DNA of 64,000 nucleotides from Fulvivirga maritima. GTDB lineage: Bacteria; Bacteroidota; Bacteroidia; Cytophagales; Cyclobacteriaceae. The stretch is from NCBI RefSeq assembly GCF_021389955.1, contig NZ_CP089980.1, positions 4,955,001 to 5,019,000 of the forward strand, in the 5' to 3' direction. The position numbers and the translations under genes are program-made. This document shows, one piece after another, positions 56,818 to 64,000 of the stretch. Under the pieces are notes generated by a model, which saw only the letters and a program-made list of their open reading frames with translations, ran no database searches and had not been told where the DNA came from. Position 1 is the stretch's first letter. Every line of letters begins with the position of its first letter.

Positions 56818-58383
56818 ATGAATAAACGCTGTATCATTTTATGTATACTTCTATTTAACTGTTTTTTTTATCTATTTGGTCAAGAGAGAGTTATATCAAT
56901 TGACTTTGAAAAGACTAAAGGTGACTTAAACCAAATGTTTAAGGAGTGCATTGGTGCCGGAAGAGCCAATGAGGGGTTGCGTGCCGACTGGCAGCAACAG
57001 CTGGCCATAGCTAAGCAAGACTGTGATTTTAAATACATCCGAATGCACGGTCTTTTAACTGATGATATGGGGGTGTATAAGGAAGATGATAAGGGTAATC
57101 CTATCTATAATTATCAGTACATAGATGTGTTGTATGACTACTTATTAGAAATAGGAATAAAGCCGTTTGTAGAGCTTAGTTTTATGCCTTCGGCTATGGC
57201 TAGTGGTGAGGAGACTATTTTTTGGTGGAGAGGCAATGTAACGCCTCCTAAAGACTATGATAAATGGGGGGATCTGATCTTCAACCTGGTAAAGCACTGG
57301 ACAGAACGCTATGGAGAAGAAGAGGTGAGTAGTTGGTATTTTGAAGTTTGGAATGAGCCTAACTTAACGCCGGGCTTTTTTACGGGCACTCAGCAAGAGT
57401 ATTTTAAGCTTTATAAATATGCTGCCGAAGCCGTAAAAAGAGTGAATGCTGCTTACAAGGTAGGAGGGCCTGCTACGGCTGGGGCTGCCTGGGTACCAGA
57501 AACTATTCAATATTGTGAAAATAATGAGGTGCCTCTTGATTTTATCTCTACCCACACCTATGGCGTAAAACATGGCTATCTTGATGAATTTGGAACCTCA
57601 GGCACTATCTTAAGTAAGGATAAATGGGCAGTAAGTGGTGATGTTATCAATTCCAGAAAGCAAATTGAAGAATCTTCTATGCCTAATTTAGAGCTTCACT
57701 ACACTGAATGGAGTGCATCGTATACGCCATCAGATCCCATACATGATAGTTATCATGAGGCGGCTTACATCTTAGAGAAGTTAAAGCAAATTAACGGTGC
57801 CGCTAATTCAATGTCTTACTGGGTGTTTACCGATATTTTTGAAGAAGCAGGACCGCGCTTTACGCCTTTTCACGGTGGCTTCGGACTTATGAACTATCAA
57901 GGAATTAAAAAGCCGGCCTATTATGCTTATCAATACTTGAATCAATTGGGCGAAACAGAGTTGGTAAATGCTGACAGCTCATCTTGGGCTTGTAAATCGG
58001 ATAATGGTTTACAAATGCTGCTTTGGGATTATACTTATACGCATCCCGGTGATTCGGTTTTAAACCAGACTTTTTATAACAGAGATTTACCAGCTGCAGC
58101 TAAAGGAGAAGTGACTGTCAATTTAAAGAACATGGAGCCAGGAACTTATGAGCTTAAAGTTTACAAAATAGGTTATAAGGTGAATGATGCTTACAGTACT
58201 TATGCCTCTTTGGGCAAACCAGATCAGTTGACTAAGAAGCAGGTAGAGAAAATTAAAACAGAGAATGATGGCTCGCCAATTACTGCCCAAAAGGTTGAAA
58301 TAAATAAAAAGGGGAAGTTCAAAAGGTCTTTTGATATCAGGGAAAATGATGTGATCTTATTGACCTTGGAGAAAGAGGATTGA
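56818..58383 (+). CDS. GH39-like secreted glycosidase (beta-xylosidase type)
   Basis: A 521-residue protein from the ATG at 56818; an upstream in-frame ATG would add 17 residues before a clear signal peptide (cleavage near LFGQ, about residue 22). Residues about 25-400 form a (beta/alpha)8 barrel of clan A type: acid/base Glu180 in FEVWNEPN and nucleophile Glu297 in LHYTEWSAS, with the HTYG block between. Residues about 420-521 are a C-terminal beta-sandwich. Known family members are beta-xylosidases and alpha-iduronidases. No T9SS domain, so it should remain periplasmic and act on oligosaccharides after import. Confidence 0.88.
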   Translation: MNKRCIILCILLFNCFFYLFGQERVISIDFEKTKGDLNQMFKECIGAGRANEGLRADWQQQLAIAKQDCDFKYIRMHGLLTDDMGVYKEDDKGNPIYNYQYIDVLYDYLLEIGIKPFVELSFMPSAMASGEETIFWWRGNVTPPKDYDKWGDLIFNLVKHWTERYGEEEVSSWYFEVWNEPNLTPGFFTGTQQEYFKLYKYAAEAVKRVNAAYKVGGPATAGAAWVPETIQYCENNEVPLDFISTHTYGVKHGYLDEFGTSGTILSKDKWAVSGDVINSRKQIEESSMPNLELHYTEWSASYTPSDPIHDSYHEAAYILEKLKQINGAANSMSYWVFTDIFEEAGPRFTPFHGGFGLMNYQGIKKPAYYAYQYLNQLGETELVNADSSSWACKSDNGLQMLLWDYTYTHPGDSVLNQTFYNRDLPAAAKGEVTVNLKNMEPGTYELKVYKIGYKVNDAYSTYASLGKPDQLTKKQVEKIKTENDGSPITAQKVEINKKGKFKRSFDIRENDVILLTLEKED

Positions 58384-58412
58384 ATTCTAAAGCATTTCTG
58401 AAAGATAAAAAA

Positions 58413-58440
58413 GAGCTTGTGTTGAAGATGACACAAGCTC
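58413..58440. terminator. Bidirectional terminator
   Basis: GAGCTTGTGT (58413-58422) pairs with ACACAAGCTC (58431-58440) around eight bases. It lies between the converging GH39-like and Gfo/Idh genes; A/T-rich tails on both strands (AATTTTAAAAT on +, TTTTTTATC on -) support use in both directions. Confidence 0.85.
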
Positions 58441-58452
58441 AATTTTAAAATA

Positions 58453-59532
58453 TTACTTGGCTGAAGTTTCAACCTTGTTAAGTAACTGATGAAGCGCCAG
58501 GCCATCAGTAAAACTAGGAGCCTTTTTGCTTCCGGTTTTTATATCTTCGGCAATTAGTTTGTAGATATGACCTACATTTCTGGCTCCTGGAAATTCCGGC
58601 CAGCCTTCAAATACCTCAGCAGGAGGTGTAAGAGGCTTTAAGCCTTCGTCAGTGCTTTTAGCTCCGGCAATAGATAATTGAGCCATCTGTACATGGCCAG
58701 AATCTGCCGTAACCTGAATATCTCCTTCTGTACCGTTAATCTCCCAAAGTAAGTTAGTGCCTTTGCATACACCACCACGATAATGAACAGATAGCGCAGC
58801 GCCACTTTCTAAACGGCCTTGTATCATAATCTGATCTTCAGCTGTTTTAGGTTTTGCTTCGTTGGTATCAGTTATTTTTACTTCTGAAAAGTTGCTAAAC
58901 ATAGTAGCGTAAAGGGTATCTACATTACCCAATACTTCTGTAAGACCCACGAGCGTATGAGCTAATGGTATTTCAAGCATAGCAGCACCATTGGTTTTAT
59001 CAAACAGATAGTAATACTCACTAATGGTTTCGCTGCTCCAGTTGCCGCCTGTGCCTATAAGCGAAGTAGACAATACTTTACCCACATAACCTTCAGCAAT
59101 AAGCTGTTTTAAGTAGGTTACTTCGGGAGCATAGCGCATTTGTGTACCAATAGCGGCTACCACACCTTTTTCGCGAGCAAGTGCTTCCAATTCCTCAGCC
59201 TCTTTCAGGCCATTGCCCAGCGGCCACTCGCAGTAAATATGCTTTCCTGCTTCTAGTGCGGCTTTCACCATCTCATAGTGGTAAGGCACCTTCACTGTGA
59301 TAGCCACAAGATCAACATCCGGTGACTCTACTAGTTCCTGATAATTTTTAAAGGCATGTTTTAGATTCAGGGCTTTAGCGGTTTTTTCTGCACTTTCCAG
59401 GCTGCTGTTAGCCACTCCTATAATCTCAAACTCTTCCTCTAATGACTGTAAAGCGGGCAGGTGTGCCGTGGCAGCCCAATGGCTGTCAGGGTTTAAACCT
59501 ATAAATCCGATTCTTATTTTTTTATTCTCCAT
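58453..59532 (-). CDS. Gfo/Idh/MocA-family oxidoreductase
   Basis: A 359-residue protein. The N-terminal Rossmann domain (about 1-125) has IGFIGLNPDSHWA, and the family motif HIYCEWPLGNGL (variant of EKP) holds the catalytic-site Lys-equivalent position as Trp-Pro. The C-terminal alpha/beta substrate domain includes the HYRGGVCKGTNLLWEINGTEGDI sheet region. The sequence is closest to galactose-1-dehydrogenase/Gal80-like members (inference). The EWP in place of EKP is common in that branch. Such enzymes oxidise sugars or sugar derivatives with NAD(P), consistent with the glycan theme. Confidence 0.85.
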   Translation of the reverse strand: MENKKIRIGFIGLNPDSHWAATAHLPALQSLEEEFEIIGVANSSLESAEKTAKALNLKHAFKNYQELVESPDVDLVAITVKVPYHYEMVKAALEAGKHIYCEWPLGNGLKEAEELEALAREKGVVAAIGTQMRYAPEVTYLKQLIAEGYVGKVLSTSLIGTGGNWSSETISEYYYLFDKTNGAAMLEIPLAHTLVGLTEVLGNVDTLYATMFSNFSEVKITDTNEAKPKTAEDQIMIQGRLESGAALSVHYRGGVCKGTNLLWEINGTEGDIQVTADSGHVQMAQLSIAGAKSTDEGLKPLTPPAEVFEGWPEFPGARNVGHIYKLIAEDIKTGSKKAPSFTDGLALHQLLNKVETSAK

Positions 59533-60014
59533 TGTGAATTCAATTTTAAACTTGCTATAAAAATTATAGTTGCAAAACTAAGTATGGTAATAATGCTTTG
59601 CAATAACGGTCAAATTGGATAGTAACTGAACTGACTTATAGGGCTGATGAAGGATAGGTGTTTAACTTGTTGATAATTAAATGATTATATGAATTCGGGA
59701 TCCGGCTTATTTATAAAATCTATATTGCAATTTCTTTTAGATTAGGGTATTTTTTGATGTAAAAAGACTCATCAGAAGAGATTTTTGATAACCTAAATAA
59801 GTAGGCTATTACAGATAATCATGGCCTTCAAGCAACTCGGAAATGAATTAGAACCTTGGCAACAAAAGAGGATTAGTAAGGTGTTGATTACAGGGAGTAG
59901 CTATTGTAGTGAGTATTGAAAGGTTGGTTTTTCATTACCTTATCTTAGTGGAATATGGAGGCGTTTCGGTTATAAACTATGCAGCATGAAGTGGCTGCAT
60001 AGTTTAAATATCTT
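59533..60014. other. 482-base intergenic region
   Basis: AT-rich, between a leftward gene and a leftward gene, with no clear promoter. It holds a 32-codon frame at 59821-59919 (MAFKQLGNELEPWQQK...) that lacks support from context or family, so it is not called. Nothing else recognisable. Confidence 0.5.
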
Positions 60015-60578
60015 TTAGGCAGTAGGAACAGACTTAAGTAGCTCTAAAAGCTCTGCCTGTAGCTGTTGGCCTTTATCAGTATTATACCAGTTTTGTATGT
60101 TCTCAGCTAGTACTTCGTGAGTTACTTCAGCAGCTTTTAGTTCAGTCACTAGAGCTTGAGCGCCATGAGGTCTAGGTCCCCAGGTGAATAAGTCATTATC
60201 ATTTGCATCTCTTACTACAAGTTTAGGAATGCTTTTACCTCCATTAGTAAGGTAAGAATCAATTAAAAATGGCTCCTGATCTCTCAGCTGAATATCATAG
60301 TTGATTGAAGGATTTTGCTCAGCGATTTTCACCAGAAAGGCAAGTGACGCACCAGCATCTCCACACCATGGCTCTGTAATGATGATCCATTTTTGAGTTT
60401 TAACTTTCTTGATTTCAGCTACTAACTCATCATTTAATTGAAGGGTCTTATACCAGCGCTTTAAGCGTGAAAAATTGAGTTTTGTATAATTAAGATAGGC
60501 AGGGTTGTCATAAGGAGGGGCAGGGTTATCGTTTCCTAATATCTCCTCAAACAATCTCGTGTAATCCTGATAATCCAT
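60015..60578 (-). CDS. Thioredoxin-family protein (WCGDA type)
   Basis: A 187-residue cytoplasmic protein. A helical N-terminal region of about 70 residues precedes a thioredoxin-like domain with EPWCGDAGASL in place of WCGPC, so only one cysteine is present. The pattern, including a long insert before the active site and the QLRDQEPFLIDSYLTNGGKSIPKLVV block with the cis-proline, is that of the Thioredoxin_9-like group found in many Bacteroidota. Function unknown. The gene is followed on the - strand by nothing for 480 bases. Confidence 0.8.
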   Translation of the reverse strand: MDYQDYTRLFEEILGNDNPAPPYDNPAYLNYTKLNFSRLKRWYKTLQLNDELVAEIKKVKTQKWIIITEPWCGDAGASLAFLVKIAEQNPSINYDIQLRDQEPFLIDSYLTNGGKSIPKLVVRDANDNDLFTWGPRPHGAQALVTELKAAEVTHEVLAENIQNWYNTDKGQQLQAELLELLKSVPTA

Positions 60579-60909
60579 TGAAGTAATCTTTTAATTTGAA
60601 GGACCAATCCTTGTCCTCTATCTGTTTTTCGTATTCAATACCACTTGAGCCATTCTGCTTAACGGTATGAGCCAAAACCATTTTAGCACCACAAAACAAA
60701 AGCTTTCTTTTCATTCTTAGGTAATAGATGGTCATAATTTTAATGAGATGGCCACTTTAAATACCTGAGCTGAAGTTATTCATCTCATTTAAAAGCACTG
60801 TTGCCTTGTGTTTTTCATTAGTAGATTTGTGCAGGGATTATAATTTCAAAAGGTTAGTTTTGTGGCTTTAGCTGCCAATGTGTAAAGGCTATCAATTAAT
60901 AATGAAACG

Positions 60910-61566
60910 ATGACTAAGGAAGAGTATAAAAAGAAGTTTGATGAAGATGATGCCGTAGGTTGGCTAAGCATGGATGAGGTTACAGAGAGGTTATATCCTG
61001 GTCAGGAGCCAAGAAATTATGGGCCAAATGTGCGATATATACTCGGTGGTGAAGATCCATTAGATGGGGTAAGCATATTTGATTCTAAAAAGCAGCAAAA
61101 GCATTATCATATTGTTTCATACGGTATGTCTAACCTTTACTATGATCCGGAAAGTGCTAATAGTGAGTTTAGTGGCTGGGGCTTTGAGTTTACATTTAGG
61201 TTGGCTCCTTTTGATGGAGATAAAGGCGATCCGCTATGGGTGGCAGCACTTATGCAAAATTTGGCTAAATATGTGTTTGATAGTAAGAACTGGTTCGAAG
61301 AGTATCATTTTATTCCTGCGAATGGACCAATACGTTTAGATACTAATACCGATATAACAGCGCTGGCTTTTATAGAAGATCCTGAAATGGGCAGCATTGA
61401 TACTCCAAATGGAAAGCTTCAGTTTTTGCAGATGGTGGGTCTAACCACCAAAGAATATGATCTTCTTGCAAAAAATCCTAAAACCACTGAGGCTAAAAAG
61501 CTGTTGGATAAATTGAAAAAGGGTAATCCATTACTAATTACAGACTTAACCAGAAAGAGTAGTTAG
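60910..61566 (+). CDS. Suppressor-of-fused (Sufu) domain protein
   Basis: A 218-residue protein matching the bacterial Sufu-domain pattern: YHIVSYGMSNLYYDPESANSEFSGWGFEFTFRL followed by WVAALMQNLAKYVFDSKNWFEEYHFIPANGPI, and LQFLQMVGLTTKEYDLL near the end. Bacterial members occur widely, often as immunity or partner proteins in toxin systems, though no toxin gene is adjacent here. No signal peptide. It ends at a hairpin terminator. Confidence 0.85.
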   Translation: MTKEEYKKKFDEDDAVGWLSMDEVTERLYPGQEPRNYGPNVRYILGGEDPLDGVSIFDSKKQQKHYHIVSYGMSNLYYDPESANSEFSGWGFEFTFRLAPFDGDKGDPLWVAALMQNLAKYVFDSKNWFEEYHFIPANGPIRLDTNTDITALAFIEDPEMGSIDTPNGKLQFLQMVGLTTKEYDLLAKNPKTTEAKKLLDKLKKGNPLLITDLTRKSS

Positions 61567-61597
61567 TTCTGGCAATAAATAGTGTACATGTTTTAAT

Positions 61598-61637
61598 AAG
61601 ACTTACTGAAGTAAAGAAATTAAATTTAGTAAGTCTT
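61598..61637 (+). terminator. Hairpin terminator after the Sufu-domain gene
   Basis: AAGACTTACT (61598-61607) pairs exactly with AGTAAGTCTT (61628-61637), about 32 bases after the stop, followed by ATAAAATTTTAT. Confidence 0.7.
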
Positions 61638-61731
61638 ATAAAATTTTATGGCAAATTTCACTTAGATCATTTTAAACTTTAAGATAAAGGTTATATTAGC
61701 GGTTAGATTATATCAATAATTAATATCAACC

Positions 61732-62022
61732 ATGACCCTAAACCTAGAAGCCCATTTATTAGAGGGCATAGATGTATTTGATTTTTTGCAACTTATAGTA
61801 AGTACCCCAAAAGATCTGGCAGGCAAATCTTATTTGTTAGTTACCAAGAGCCTGTTATCACAACTACCGCAAACTACAATAGACACCATAGATTACTGCT
61901 TAAAGCATGATTTTGTGGAAATAAAAGAACTAGGCCGTTCTAATGAATATTGGATCACCAGAAAAGGCCTGGAATATTATTATATAGAAGACTCCAGAGG
62001 AGCGCGGTTTAAGGTAAGTTAG
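61732..62022 (+). CDS. Hypothetical protein, winged-helix-like
   Basis: A 96-residue cytoplasmic protein. The C-terminal half, IDYCLKHDFVEIKELGRSNEYWITRKGLEYYYIED, has the shape of a winged-helix end (helix, then a hairpin with WITRKGLEY), as in MarR/PadR-like or archaeal transcription proteins. The N-terminal half is two helices. No family recognised and no operon partner. A DNA-binding role is a guess. Confidence 0.55.
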   Translation: MTLNLEAHLLEGIDVFDFLQLIVSTPKDLAGKSYLLVTKSLLSQLPQTTIDTIDYCLKHDFVEIKELGRSNEYWITRKGLEYYYIEDSRGARFKVS

Positions 62023-62087
62023 ACTAGTGATTGCTTTATTGGACTAATTGATTTCAAGTAAATACTTTGCTGGATTTATTGATTCAG

Positions 62088-64000
62088 TTATTTCTGCCAG
62101 ATATGTTTTTTAAATATATCTACCAGATCTTCTTTGCCTATTGGTTTAGCCACATGCTCGTCGAAGCCAGATTCTTCTGATTGTTTTCTGGCTGAGTCAT
62201 GGCTATACCCTGAAAGAGCCAGCAAGGTGCCGTTATATGATTTTGACCGTAATTGTTTTGCAATTTCATACCCTGAAATATCTGGCAAGCCAATATCTAC
62301 AAAAGCTAAGTCTGGTTTCTTTTCCTGTATAAGTGGGATGCCTTGACTTCCATTAAAGGCTGTAAATACTTCACAGTTGAGGTGCTCTAATATCATAGTC
62401 ATAGCTATGGTTATATCTTCATTATCCTCTATCAGTACTATAGTAACGTCTTTTTTAGCATCTTCAGAAAGGTGTACTGACATGGAGGACTTATGTTCTT
62501 GCTGTGGCTGTGCTATGGCAGGGAGAATTACTTCGAAAGACGACCCTTTCCCCGGACCATCACTGTGCACTTGCACCTGACCGTAGTGCATGGTGACAAG
62601 TTGTTTTACTAAAGCTAATCCTATACCCAAGCCTGATGCTGCTTTATTTTGCTGTTCTATTTGATAGAAATCTTCAAAAATAGCTTCTTGCTGATCCTTT
62701 GATATACCTATGCCATTATCTTGTATTTTAATATGGATATGGTCACCCTCAGCCCAGGAGCTTACTTCAATTCGTCCACCCTCTGGTGTATACTTATTGG
62801 CATTAGTTAATATATTAAAGAATATCTGCTCCAGACGTACGGCGTCTGCCTTTATGTAGAGGTCTTTTTCTATGTCAGTGGTTAAAGTTTGATTTTTCTC
62901 ATTGATCTGATGGCTAATAATGATGAGGCAGTTGTTCAGATGGTTATATACATTTAAAGTGTTTAATTTTAGGTTGATTTTATTGCGTGAAATGCGAGAC
63001 AAATCAAGTAAGTCATCTAACAAGTGCGCTATAGAGCTAACACTTCTTTCCATAATCTGAATCACCTTTTCAGGCGGATACATATCCATGTCAAGCAATT
63101 CAACGCCAGCCTTCAGCGAGGCCAGTGGGTTGCGCAGTTCATGACCTAAAATGGCTAGAAATTCATTTTTCTGTTTATCGGTAGATTCCAATTGTTTTAT
63201 GACATCTCTTAGTGAATGCTCCAGTTCTAGTCTTTCACTTATGTCAGTATTGGTGCCAAGCCAACTTACTACCTAGCCATTTTTATCTTTTACAGGTTTG
63301 GCTCTGTAAAGAAACCAACGGTAATCTCCTGATGCATTACGAATTTTGAAGGTGTCTTCCCATTCTTGCTCTAGGTCAATATGTGTCTTGTATTTTTCTA
63401 CTACACGCTCAAGATCATCAGGGTGATGAACACTTTTCCATTTCCAACCTTCTACATCTTCTAAATGAGTGCCTGTAAAGTCATACCAGCGCTGATTAAA
63501 CCAATGAATTTCGCCAGTAGTATCTGCGATCCAGGCTAGTTGTGGAATAGAATTATAATCTTAAACTGTTCTTCGCTGGCGTAAATCTTATCTTTATCCT
63601 CACGAGACCTAAGTGCCGTGGAGATCATGTTAGCTACTGATAATAAGAAGTTGGCGTCATCTTGAGTATATTCTCTTTGTTTCTTAGTATGTACTGCTAT
63701 AACTCCAAACGGGGGAGTAGTATGGTTAATAAGACAACTCATACCACTTACAACACCATTGTTTATAAGTAAGTCAGGTCCATGAAAACGCTTTTCCTCA
63801 GATAAGTTTTTTACTATAACAGGCTCTTTAGATAGTAAAGTATAGCCTGCTTGAGAATTATAGTCGTCAGGCACAGTTTCTTTGCCTATTATTTCTTCCT
63901 GCCAGCCGGTGCCAGCTATTAGAAGCAAGTTGTTTTTTTCTGGTTGGTACTTCAGTATTTTAGAAAAATCTGCGTCAAGCACATGTGCTACCTGACGAAT
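62088..64000 (-). pseudogene. Hybrid sensor histidine kinase (GAF-PAS-HK-receiver), with a frameshift and a stop; 5' end outside window
   Basis: From the right edge the - strand reads a GAF domain (IRQVAHVLDADFSKIL ... ANFLLSVANMI), a one-base deletion at about 63551 (ASEEQFKIi.. then NSIPQLAWIADTTGEIHWFNQRWYDFTG), and a PAS domain interrupted by TAG (63273-63275) in KDKNG*VVSWLGTNTDIS. Then comes an intact frame to 62088: dimerisation box EFLAILGHELRNPLASLKAG with the phospho-acceptor His, N-box NILTNANKYTPEGG, G1 DNGIGIS, G2 GLGIGLALV, and a receiver domain with phospho-acceptor Asp in LAFVDIGLPDISG and Lys in HVAKPIG. Translation might restart at Met 63191. The kinase core is complete; the sensor is not. 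Confidence 0.85.

Noticed and set aside
60547-60735. A 62-codon frame overlapping the start of the thioredoxin-like gene
   Set aside because: It overlaps the real gene in another frame by 32 bases and has no recognisable domain; the region more likely holds the leader of the thioredoxin gene.

Overview
The window looks like chromosomal DNA of a marine-type Bacteroidota, most likely order Cytophagales (Fulvivirga-like; inference only). The reasons are AT-rich sequence, four large secreted glycan-active proteins with C-terminal type IX secretion (T9SS) sorting domains, DUF3857/transglutaminase proteins, a homodimeric AceE-type pyruvate dehydrogenase, RidA, DoxX and Crp-like genes, and IS families common in this phylum.

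Layout. 1-1014: right part of an IS4-family element. 1.1-4.3 kb: two tandem secreted CE1-like esterases and a short-chain dehydrogenase, with an intact IS1380 element between the dehydrogenase stop and its terminator. 5.9-8.3 kb: a DMT permease and a DsbA-like/FNT channel fusion. 8.4-12.5 kb: two coupled DUF3857 proteins, one with an intact transglutaminase triad and one without. 12.8-14.7 kb: small genes (a broken DinB-like gene, a thioredoxin-like protein with one active-site cysteine). 14.8-18.8 kb: pyruvate dehydrogenase E1-E2, with E1 split by a one-base frameshift.

19.5-29.4 kb is a polysaccharide locus: a right-handed beta-helix protein, a GH43 enzyme, a BNR/beta-propeller protein and a PL11 rhamnogalacturonan lyase, all on +. 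The first three share a near-identical three-repeat ricin-type lectin module, and all four end in a T9SS domain. No SusC/SusD pair is present. The set suggests attack on rhamnogalacturonan-I or arabinogalactan side chains. A GH39-like glycosidase and a Gfo/Idh/MocA oxidoreductase lie further on (56.8-59.5 kb).

33.2-49.6 kb is an accessory region next to a tRNA-Asp gene. It holds palindromic repeats, an IS110 element, a truncated tyrosine recombinase, an acetyltransferase, a group II intron, an ECF sigma factor with a four-helix membrane partner, and a nested set of insertions. In that set an IS91-like Y2 transposase gene is split by an IS21 and an IS3 element, and the IS3 is itself split by a second IS1380 copy. 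Target-site duplications and restored reading frames show the order. A second IS4-family copy closes the region.

49.9-64 kb returns to core-like genes: a Tat-signal haloacid dehalogenase, a broken secreted protein, a broken CAT-like acetyltransferase, a 2-hydroxyacid dehydrogenase, two Crp-type regulators around a DoxX gene, RidA, the GH39-like enzyme, a thioredoxin-like protein, a Sufu-domain protein and a hybrid histidine kinase running off the right edge.

A recurring oddity is the number of broken frames (single-base indels often in A runs, and in-frame stops), in housekeeping-type genes as well as mobile ones. Either the consensus has errors or this genome is decaying.
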